A stretch of 20,198 bases of DNA from NCBI GenBank assembly GCA_016210395.1, contig JACQUI010000122.1, positions 1-20,198 on the forward strand, in the 5' to 3' direction. Numbering within the stretch: the stretch's first letter is position 1; every line of letters begins with the position of its first letter. This document shows, piece by piece, positions 1 to 6,162 of this stretch. Below the pieces are notes generated by a model, which had not been told where the DNA came from, searched no databases, and worked only from the letters and a program-made list of their open reading frames with translations. The translations under genes and the position numbers were made by a program. Source of the DNA: Chloroflexota bacterium (lineage in GTDB: Bacteria; Chloroflexota; Dehalococcoidia; Lucifugimonadales; JACPCL1).

Positions 1-1194
1 GCACTCGTGCTCCAGGTTGTAGGTCTCGCCTGGGCCAATGGACTGGGCGTCCAGGCGCTGGCTCTTGGAGACTACGTCTAGGGGCTGCTTCACCAGGCCC
101 TTGAACATGACGTCGGGCGCTTCAGTGTTCGGCTGCAAGCGCCAGCGGTCAGAGCCGCCATGCAGGTGGTGCACGTGGGCCATCTCGCTGCCGCCATGAA
201 TCAGGCGCGTCTTCATGGGGTCGCCCACGTAGGAGCGGGGCATGGGCGTGGGCGGATCGCCCGCGTGATAGGAGCTGTATGCCAGGGACTCCTCGCCGGT
301 GAGCTGCATGCGGCGCATGAAGCACTCAGAGCGGTAGTTGATAGCGCGGGCGCAAGGCCGGTAGGACCCCGTGGTGGGGTCAATCACAGGAAGCGCCTGG
401 TTGTTCTTGTCCAGGGGCTGGTAGGTCTCATCGCCAACCTCGTGGTAGACAAGGGCCTGCTCCCGGAACGAAGGAATGGAGGAATCCTCGTTGCCGATGA
501 CCGCTTCCCAGCCGCTCCTCATGGGCATGAGCGTGTCGGGGTGCAGGTAGACCGAGCCGTTCGGCTCAGCCACAAGGCCGCCCATGAGGCCATGCATAAC
601 CTGCTCGCGGGCGTCGCCGTGGCTGTGGAAGTAGAACGTCCCCTCCATCTCCGGGCGGTCCGGGATGTACACGGTGTAGGTGGCGGACTCGCCTGGCCCA
701 ATGGTGCTGTCGGCGTTGTTGCCGACGTTGTCGCCGCCATTGGCGGGGTCAATCACGCCGCGGTGGAAGTGCACGGAGGCACGCTCCCCCTGAAGCTGGT
801 TCTTGAGATTGATGTGCACGCAGTCTCCCAGGTTGGCCCGGATGATCAGCGGCTGGATGGGGTCGTCCCGCAGCCCAATGCTGACGCGGTCGGGCAGAGG
901 CGCGTGCTCCTGGGCGCGGACAGCAGCAATGTCCTGCTCGAGGACATACATCCGGCCTTTGGGGTCATGATCGCCGTGGCGGTTGAGTGTGATGTCCACA
1001 TTGATGGCGGCCACGTTGAACGTAACAACGTTTGCTTCCGGCGGGCAGACCGACCGGAGCCCTATCTCGGAGGTTGTCACGGCGGCCCTGGCCGAAGAGG
1101 TCGCCTCAATGAGGACCCAAATCCCAATGACCATGGCCAAAGCGGTCAATACGGAAAGCCATCTACCTGCATGAGCGGATCTCCAATATGCCAT
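1..1194 (-). CDS. Secreted multicopper oxidase, N-terminal part (truncated by window edge)
   Basis: An open frame of 398 codons runs from an ATG at 1194 to the window edge without a stop, so the C-terminus is missing. GAGGTG lies about 6 nt upstream of the ATG. Residues 12-30 are a hydrophobic segment followed by an Ala-rich stretch ending in ARA near residue 37, which looks like a Sec signal peptide. Cupredoxin copper motifs are visible: HFH at 142-144, HSH at 190-192 with H201 following, and an H-x-x-H-x-H-G motif at 340-346 (H340, H343, H345). These match the type 2/type 3 copper ligands of multicopper oxidases, which couple one-electron oxidation of metals or organics to O2 reduction. The closing HCH/type 1 copper segment would lie beyond the edge. 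The exact subtype (manganese, copper or nitrite reductase-like) cannot be told. The gene stands alone here, with the repeat-rich gap behind it. Confidence 0.85.
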   Translation of the reverse strand, partial: MAYWRSAHAGRWLSVLTALAMVIGIWVLIEATSSARAAVTTSEIGLRSVCPPEANVVTFNVAAINVDITLNRHGDHDPKGRMYVLEQDIAAVRAQEHAPLPDRVSIGLRDDPIQPLIIRANLGDCVHINLKNQLQGERASVHFHRGVIDPANGGDNVGNNADSTIGPGESATYTVYIPDRPEMEGTFYFHSHGDAREQVMHGLMGGLVAEPNGSVYLHPDTLMPMRSGWEAVIGNEDSSIPSFREQALVYHEVGDETYQPLDKNNQALPVIDPTTGSYRPCARAINYRSECFMRRMQLTGEESLAYSSYHAGDPPTPMPRSYVGDPMKTRLIHGGSEMAHVHHLHGGSDRWRLQPNTEAPDVMFKGLVKQPLDVVSKSQRLDAQSIGPGETYNLEHEC

Positions 1195-1294
1195 TTCCGA
1201 CACCTCGCAACGTGTTCTCTTGGGCAGAGTTCATACCCATTAATGCAACCTTAGGCCAGATGGGGCTTGAGCAAACAGGCGGACGTTTAGAGAA

Positions 1295-1338
1295 GGCTGT
1301 TCGTGACCACGGATAGTGACCAGTTGTCTGGAACAGCC
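1295..1338. repeat. Inverted repeat enclosing a short direct repeat
   Basis: GGCTGTTC at 1295-1302 is the exact reverse complement of GAACAGCC at 1331-1338, an 8-bp stem with a 28-nt loop. The loop contains GTGACC twice (1303-1308 and 1316-1321). It lies about 100 nt upstream of the multicopper oxidase start, so it may be an operator or an RNA hairpin. It has no T-tract on either side. Confidence 0.45.
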
Positions 1339-1540
1339 CTGCGCGCCATGACGCTGGCCGAACGAAAGCCGTCGCCGCGAGCGCTTGCTTGTGAGACAAA
1401 GCTGCCCTGTGCCTCGCGGGGTTGGCCAGCCATTGTCGTTCTGAGCTTTCGCAGGCCGCGGGGCGCCGCCAGTCCCAGGGCATGACATCGAAGCGAAGGC
1501 AGGTGCGCAGAGGGCGGCCAGCCCTCGCCGGGGGCTGCTG

Positions 1541-1575
1541 GGGGTGTCCCCGTAGGGGCGCAAGGCTTGCGCCCC
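1541..1575. repeat. GC-rich palindromic intergenic repeat
   Basis: Two adjacent hairpins are visible. GGGG/CCCC pairs around TGT at 1541-1551. At 1555-1575, GGGGCGCAAG (1555-1564) and CTTGCGCCCC (1566-1575) form a perfect 10-bp palindrome around a single G. There is no following T-run, so it is not a standard terminator on either strand. It resembles the short palindromic elements scattered between genes in many GC-rich genomes. Confidence 0.6.
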
Positions 1576-1632
1576 AGGGCGGGTGGGAACAAACGGCCAT
1601 TGCTATCTGGCAAAGCGAATGTCATTGAAAGC

Positions 1633-1660
1633 GAGGTGGTCAATCAACGGCGGCCACCTC
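1633..1660. repeat. Short inverted repeat
   Basis: GAGGTGG at 1633-1639 pairs perfectly with CCACCTC at 1654-1660. The stem can be extended by a wobble pair and one more Watson-Crick pair. No T-tract follows. It sits directly left of the larger hairpin at 1674-1744, and both may belong to one mobile or palindromic repeat unit. Confidence 0.4.
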
Positions 1661-1673
1661 TAGCTGTCGTCTC

Positions 1674-1744
1674 GCGAAGAATCTAAGGCGTGTGTTGATA
1701 GGCTGCATTGCGCCCTTGCAATGACTATCGCCTTGGTTCTTCGC
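1674..1744. repeat. Nested hairpin repeat (GCGAAGAA type)
   Basis: The left arm at 1674-1690 (GCGAAGAATCTAAGGCG) is the imperfect reverse complement of 1729-1744 (CGCCTTGGTTCTTCGC): 8 bp plus 6 bp of pairing around a small internal loop. A second perfect hairpin lies inside it, CATTGC (1706-1711) with GCAATG (1718-1723). Outside, CATTGTCGTTCTG (1431-1443) and CAGAATGACAATG (1763-1775) are inverted copies with one mismatch. This suggests a miniature, MITE-like or palindromic repeat family. No transposase is present. Confidence 0.55.
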
Positions 1745-1921
1745 CTGACTGCCGTCACGGCGCAGAATGACAATGATCGCCTTCTTCATTAGAGTGATCC
1801 CATCTTCACAAGCTCGCGACATGGCAGCAATTCACGCGCTTCACATCGCCTGGAAGGTCACTTAATTCCTTTTGTCAACACCCTCTCAGCTTGCTGAAGC
1901 AGGACAGCGAGTAGCCGCTTG

Positions 1922-2215
1922 CTACAGCTCCGCCGTCGTGTTGAACACGGTGGACTCGATGGGCTTAGCCCACATCGTTGGCGCGTTGGGCTGCGGCTGA
2001 GGGCGGTCGGGACGGTTGTTCCACCGTTGAAAATCCTCCAGCGCCCGCCAGGTGGTCACCGTTGTGATCTGGTTGGGGTCGTTCTGGCCGATGAGCGTCT
2101 GGCGTGTGATGAAGCCGGGAAAGCTGCGCATGACGCGCCCGTTTTCCTTGATCTGCTTCTCTGCCTGTGGGGTCATAGCGGGGATGACGTAGTGATGGAC
2201 GACGACGGTTATCAT
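1922..2215 (-). CDS. Small ABM-fold (dimeric alpha/beta barrel) protein
   Basis: The product has 97 residues and starts at an ATG preceded by AAGGAG at 5-nt spacing. The opening strand MITVVVHHYVIP, the middle SFPGFITRQTL segment and a following strand with TVTTW fit the antibiotic-biosynthesis-monooxygenase-like ferredoxin fold (PF03992 type). Members act as small cofactor-free or haem-linked oxygenases, or as stress-linked proteins. No signal peptide or membrane segment is present. The C-terminal third is rich in Pro, Asn and Gln and looks less conserved. It begins 44 nt after the stop of the cPGS-like gene on the same strand and is probably the last gene of that operon. The substrate is unknown, and the family assignment rests on fold-like pattern only. 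Confidence 0.7.
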   Translation of the reverse strand: MITVVVHHYVIPAMTPQAEKQIKENGRVMRSFPGFITRQTLIGQNDPNQITTVTTWRALEDFQRWNNRPDRPQPQPNAPTMWAKPIESTVFNTTAEL

Positions 2216-2259
2216 CTCAACTCCTTCAGGTGGTTAGTACCAGCGAGAACCCCCACAGC

Positions 2260-3621
2260 TTAGCCCTGTATGGGACGACCCGCAAGGTGTCTCTTCTGGA
2301 AGCGTTCAAGCAAACGGACCAACACGTTTCCCCGCTCGCTCAACCGGTACTCGACGTTGACGAAGGGCTTGTTGACCTTCAAAATGCGCGAGAGGTCCAC
2401 CGGCGTGGCGTCCAGCACAGCGTCGGCAGGCATGGCGTTGAGGGTCGCCTCCAGGTCGTGCTTCTGGGCGTCGCTGTACCCCATGGCGGGCACCTCAAGG
2501 CCAAGGTGGGGCCACTGCCGGAATGTGGCGCGCAGCTCCCCTATGGCGTAGGGCTTCGGGTCCACGATGTCTGCCGCCCCGTGCCGCTGTGCCGCCAGGA
2601 CGCCTGCGCCAAAGCTCAGGTCCCCGTGAGTCAGCGTCGGGCCATCGCCCACGATAGCCACTCGCTTGCCTCGAAGGCGCTCGGGAGCATCCACGACGAG
2701 CTCCAGCGCCGCCAGGGCAATGGGCGCCCTGGGCTTGATCGAGCGGATGGCCCGCCGCACTTGCTGCACTTGTTGCCTCGTGGCGCTGTCCACCTTGCTG
2801 ATGACGTAGGCATCGGCCATGCGGAAGTTGGCTTCACCAGGATGATAGGTGGTCTCGTGGCCGGCGCGGTGCGGGTCAACCACGACCAGGTGAAGGTCGG
2901 GCCGCAGAAAGGGCAGGTCGTTATTGCCGCCGTCCCAGAGAATGATATCCGCTTCCTGCTCCGCCAGGGCCAGGATACGCGCGTAGTCCACGCCTGCGAA
3001 TACGGGCGTGCCGGCGCGCAGGTATGGCTCGTACTCCTCCCGCTCTTCAATGGTAGCGTTGGCGGCGTCCAGGTCTGCAAGGGAACCGAAACGCTGCACG
3101 GCCTGCCGCTCCAGGTCTCCGTAGGGCATGGGGTGTCGCAAGACGGCCACCCGGTGGCCGCGCTCCCGAAGCCAGCCGGCAATCCACTGCGACAGGGGGC
3201 TCTTGCCCGACCCTGTGCGAACGGCGCAGACGCTGATCACCGGCAGGCGCGAGGCAAGCATAGTGTGCTTCGGACCCAGCAAGCCGAAGCTGGCCCCGGC
3301 AGCAAGGGCCTGTGAGGCCTTGTGCATCACCTCCAGGTGGGGAACGTCGCTGTAGGAGAAGTAGACGTAGTCCACCTTGTGGCGGCGCACCAGCGTCGGC
3401 ATGTCTTCCTCCGGATGGATGGGGATTCCCTTGGGATACAGCGGGCCCGCGAGGGCAGGCGGGTACGGCCGTCCCGCGATGCCCGGAATCTGCGCGGCGG
3501 TAAAGGCAACAACCTCGTATGCAGGATTGTCACGAAACACGACGTTGAAGTTGTGGAAGTCGCGCCCTGCGGCGCCCATGATGACCACGCGGACCGGCGC
3601 TGGACTTCGCTTGTGCAACAT
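2260..3621 (-). CDS. cpgS: Cyclic 2,3-diphosphoglycerate synthetase-like P-loop protein
   Basis: The product has 453 residues, close to the roughly 460 of the archaeal enzyme that closes 2,3-diphosphoglycerate to its cyclic form with ATP. An N-terminal Rossmann-like part (RVVIMGAAGRDFHNFN near residues 11-26) is followed by a P-loop CAVRTGSGKS at 132-141. Next come a DIILWDGGNNDLPF segment, a VVVDPHRAGHE strand and a VISKVD guanine-nucleotide-like motif. The ATG at 3621 follows GAGAGGAAAAGG. It lies 90 nt downstream of carbamate kinase on the same strand. In bacteria the true substrate of this family is not established, so cyclic-DPG synthesis is a family-based name, not a demonstrated role. 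The symbol is given for the family only. Confidence 0.82.
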   Translation of the reverse strand: MLHKRSPAPVRVVIMGAAGRDFHNFNVVFRDNPAYEVVAFTAAQIPGIAGRPYPPALAGPLYPKGIPIHPEEDMPTLVRRHKVDYVYFSYSDVPHLEVMHKASQALAAGASFGLLGPKHTMLASRLPVISVCAVRTGSGKSPLSQWIAGWLRERGHRVAVLRHPMPYGDLERQAVQRFGSLADLDAANATIEEREEYEPYLRAGTPVFAGVDYARILALAEQEADIILWDGGNNDLPFLRPDLHLVVVDPHRAGHETTYHPGEANFRMADAYVISKVDSATRQQVQQVRRAIRSIKPRAPIALAALELVVDAPERLRGKRVAIVGDGPTLTHGDLSFGAGVLAAQRHGAADIVDPKPYAIGELRATFRQWPHLGLEVPAMGYSDAQKHDLEATLNAMPADAVLDATPVDLSRILKVNKPFVNVEYRLSERGNVLVRLLERFQKRHLAGRPIQG

Positions 3622-3711
3622 CCTTTTCCTCTCAACGAAGGCGCAAGGGTCATGTTTTAGCGTTTTACTTAGCTATACCGTATCTGGCAGCAGATAGGAC
3701 CGGACAGCCCC

Positions 3712-4647
3712 TCATGGCAGCACCTGCGTGCCGTCGCGGCCTGCCAGGGCTGGCGCCAGCGCTTCCGGCGTCGTAATGATGGCGCGCTTGCCGGTGGCCA
3801 TAACAAACTGAACGGCCCCTTCCACCTTGGGCCCCATGCTGCCCGGCGGGAAGTGCCCGGCAGCATGGTACTCCTGGGCCTGGGCTACGGTCATGGAGTC
3901 CAGGTCGCGGTGCCCGGGCTTCTTATAGTCCAGCGCTACCTTCCGCACGTCCGTGAGGAGGAGCAAGAGGTCTGCTCTGACGCTCTGGGCCAGCACGGTA
4001 GAGGCCAGGTCCTTGTCAATGACCGCGTCAGCTCCTTTGAGCCGCCCCCGTTCTTCGACGACAGGAATACCCCCGCCGCCCGCGGCAACCACGATAACTT
4101 CGGCTTCGGTCAGCCTGCGGACGGTGTCCCTTTCGATGATCTGGAGCGGACGGGGCGAGGCGACGAGCCGCCGCCAGCCGCGGCCTTCTTCGTGGATAAG
4201 TGGGACGCCTCTTCTGCGAAGAGGCGCCGCTTCACGGTCGGTCAGAAAGGGGCCGATGGGTTTCGAGGGGTGGGCAAAGGCCGGGTCATCTTTGTCCACC
4301 AGCACCTGGGTCAGCACGGTGACAATGGGGCGGTGTATTCCCGCAAAGGTGAGTTCGTTGTACAGGCTCTGCTGGATGACGTAGCCGATCTCGCCCTCGG
4401 ACTCCGCCACGGCGACCGACAGGGGGATGGGGTATGCCTGGCGGCGGGCTGCTTCCGCCCGGATGAGGATGTGTCCCACCTGCGGGCCATTGCCGTGGGT
4501 CAACACCACGCTCCAGCCGCCTTTGACCAGCGTAAGCACGCGCCGCATGGCCCGCCGGGTGTAGACGAACTGCCGCCCGATAGTGGGCGCCATATCCTTG
4601 GGCAGGATGGCGTGACCGCCAAGGGCGACCAGGGCCAGAGGAGCCAT
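3712..4647 (-). CDS. arcC: Carbamate kinase
   Basis: The 311-residue product matches the usual ~310 of carbamate kinase, which interconverts carbamoyl phosphate plus ADP with carbamate plus ATP in the cytoplasm. Amino-acid-kinase-family motifs appear in order: LVALGGHA (6-13), THGNGPQVG (50-58), GGGGIPV (190-196), AVIDKDLAS with K212, and PPGSMGPKVEGA with K274. K212 and K274 fit the conserved catalytic/binding lysines. The first glycine loop reads GGHA where the family normally has GGNA. The start ATG lies 3 nt after the transporter's stop, with GAGGG inside the transporter's last codons, so translation is probably coupled. No arginine deiminase or carbamoyltransferase gene is in the window. 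Confidence 0.93.
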   Translation of the reverse strand: MAPLALVALGGHAILPKDMAPTIGRQFVYTRRAMRRVLTLVKGGWSVVLTHGNGPQVGHILIRAEAARRQAYPIPLSVAVAESEGEIGYVIQQSLYNELTFAGIHRPIVTVLTQVLVDKDDPAFAHPSKPIGPFLTDREAAPLRRRGVPLIHEEGRGWRRLVASPRPLQIIERDTVRRLTEAEVIVVAAGGGGIPVVEERGRLKGADAVIDKDLASTVLAQSVRADLLLLLTDVRKVALDYKKPGHRDLDSMTVAQAQEYHAAGHFPPGSMGPKVEGAVQFVMATGKRAIITTPEALAPALAGRDGTQVLP

Positions 4648-4650
4648 GCG

Positions 4651-5877
4651 CTACCCTCGCCGGACTTTGGCAGCCTGCCAGGGCGTGACGAACGCGAGGA
4701 AGGCGGTGGCGAGAATGATGGAAGCGGCGAGCAAGAACACCGCCTTCACGCTGAAGGCGTCCGCCACCATGCCTGCAATCGCAGGCGTGAAGCCGGAAAA
4801 CACGACTGCCGACCCGAACACCAGCGATATCGTCGTAGCCTGCACTGCGCCCTCCACAAGGTCCACCGCAGCAGCCAGGAGGATTGCCATGAGGGGGAAG
4901 AGGAAGACCCCCATGAGGAGCACCATCATTGCAAAAACGATCCCTGGCGAAGAAACATAGAGTCCCAGTACGGATAATCCCAGGCCGGCAAGGCTGGGGA
5001 CCAGCACAACTTTCCTGCTCAGGCGGTCGGAGAGGTAGCCCATGACCGGCTGTGAAACGATCCCCCCCACGTTGGCAAGGGCTAGGTACAGGCCCAGCGT
5101 CCAGCTTGAGACCCCTACCTCTTCTCTCAGGTACACCGGAAGGAACGTGAGAATCGCGCTTTGGCCGCCGGCGAAGCCGCCGGCAAAAAGAAGAATGAGG
5201 AGAAGCCTGCGGGTGCTCAGCAATCGTCCCATGGCCTTCACGAAGGAGAGGAAGGAAGGCGCTGCGCCCTCTCCAGTAGGAATGGGGCGCAGGAGCAGCC
5301 AGACAAGCAGGCCGCAGGCGATCCCAGGTAAGACGCTGCCCTGGAGCACAACGCGCCAGCTCAGCACGCCCAGCAAGAGCCCCACCAGGATGGGCCCTCC
5401 GGCCTCGCCGATGCTGCCGCCGGTGCCGTGCATGGCGATGGCGAACCCTCTGCGGGAAGCGAACACCCGGGACAGGGTGGAAATTGCCGCCGGATGCCAG
5501 AATGTAATGGCGACGCTCAGCAGGGCGGCGGCCACCAGGGCCATGGCGAAGTTGGTCGCCAACCCCAGGGTCATGGCGAACAGCCCAACGAGCGTCATCG
5601 AAATCGCAAGAATCTTGGCCCGCTGCGCGCTGAACCGGTCGGCGGCAAACCCCGCCGGCAGGTTGGACAGCCCGCCGGCAATGTTGCGCACCGTAGACAA
5701 CGCGCCTACTTCGGTGTTGCTCAGGCCGAGGGATGTCTTCATTTCCGGCAAAATGACAAAGAAGGCGGCGTTGAACATGTGCTTGAGCGCATGGCCCGCC
5801 ACCGCTGAGAAGAGCAGCATCACTCGCTGCCGGTCGGTGATGGATGCGATGCCCGTTGCCGGGGCCGTTTGTTCCAT
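4651..5877 (-). CDS. Major facilitator superfamily transporter
   Basis: The 408-residue product is almost wholly hydrophobic, with about 12 membrane segments and the typical MFS break in the middle (a polar stretch around RPIPTGEGAAPSF). The loop between segments 2 and 3 reads GFAADRFSAQRAK, and a similar MGYLSDRLSRK occurs after segment 8: the two pseudo-symmetric G-x3-D-R-x2-x-R/K MFS signatures. The overall pattern resembles the fosmidomycin-resistance/sugar-efflux type, but the substrate cannot be read from it. The ATG follows GAGGAAAAGCCC. It is first in the minus-strand operon with carbamate kinase and the cPGS-like gene, so its cargo may be the substrate of that pathway. That is an inference from position only. 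Confidence 0.9.
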   Translation of the reverse strand: MEQTAPATGIASITDRQRVMLLFSAVAGHALKHMFNAAFFVILPEMKTSLGLSNTEVGALSTVRNIAGGLSNLPAGFAADRFSAQRAKILAISMTLVGLFAMTLGLATNFAMALVAAALLSVAITFWHPAAISTLSRVFASRRGFAIAMHGTGGSIGEAGGPILVGLLLGVLSWRVVLQGSVLPGIACGLLVWLLLRPIPTGEGAAPSFLSFVKAMGRLLSTRRLLLILLFAGGFAGGQSAILTFLPVYLREEVGVSSWTLGLYLALANVGGIVSQPVMGYLSDRLSRKVVLVPSLAGLGLSVLGLYVSSPGIVFAMMVLLMGVFLFPLMAILLAAAVDLVEGAVQATTISLVFGSAVVFSGFTPAIAGMVADAFSVKAVFLLAASIILATAFLAFVTPWQAAKVRRG

Positions 5878-6162
5878 GGGCTTTTCCTCAGTGGGTTTTC
5901 TGGAAGCGCCGCATTGCCGCTTGTGTGACTATTCTCACCCGAGCAACGCGGCGGCGCATGCGCGCAATTGGAGCGGCCGGTATCAGCGGATACTACACTA
6001 CCGCCTTGGAAGGGGTCAACCAAATCACGCTAGTGTCAAACGGCATGTGATGCTGTATCGTATGAGACACGTTTCGTGGCTTTGCGGCTTGGCGCTCCAA
6101 CGCCGGGACAATGAGCGGGCCGCCGCGAGTCACGATTCACTGGGTAGCGGGAGGATAGGCGG
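5878..6162. other. Divergent intergenic region between transporter and ABC operons
   Basis: This 285-nt spacer must carry start signals for both directions. The minus-strand candidate promoter is listed separately. For the plus strand, TGTCAA and TATCGT near 6030-6060 are only a weak promoter guess. GTGTC and GACAC flank this stretch as a 5-bp inverted pair. No small gene was found. Confidence 0.4.
5990..6019 (-). promoter_or_regulatory. Possible sigma70-type promoter for the transporter operon
   Basis: Read on the minus strand, TTGACC (6019-6014) and TAGTAT (5995-5990) are separated by 18 nt, about 110 nt upstream of the transporter ATG. Both boxes are near consensus for a housekeeping promoter. 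No operator is evident. Confidence 0.35.

Larger units (their letters stand above)
1195..1921. other. Gene-poor, repeat-rich intergenic region
   Basis: About 730 nt separate the multicopper oxidase start from the stop of the ABM-fold gene. No frame here combines a ribosome binding site with recognisable protein sequence; the overlapping short frames read as low-complexity Pro/Arg/Ala translation. The region instead holds a series of inverted repeats, annotated separately: 1295-1338, 1541-1575, 1633-1660 and 1674-1744, plus a distant inverted pair at 1431-1443 and 1763-1775. The promoter of the oxidase must lie near 1200-1260, but no convincing -35/-10 pair is visible. No tRNA or rRNA was recognised. 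Confidence 0.6.

Noticed and set aside
160..1254. Long plus-strand open frame opposite the multicopper oxidase (364 codons)
   Set aside because: It is antisense to a frame with signal peptide, ribosome site and copper motifs; its own product is Val/Gly/His-rich without recognisable domains.
1163..1600. Minus-strand 145-codon frame in the repeat-rich gap
   Set aside because: It runs through palindromic repeats, overlaps the oxidase start and lacks a ribosome site or any recognisable domain.
2230..3315. Plus-strand open frame of 361 codons opposite the cPGS-like gene
   Set aside because: The antisense frame has the P-loop and family-length match; this one has no motifs and no ribosome site.
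3681..3696. Inverted repeat TATCTG/CAGATA between carbamate kinase and the cPGS-like gene
   Set aside because: Only 6 bp with a 4-nt loop and no T-run; could be chance in a 90-nt gap, so it is not annotated as a terminator or operator.
3853..4977. Plus-strand frame opposite carbamate kinase and transporter
   Set aside because: It spans two clearly coding antisense genes and has low-complexity charged sequence.
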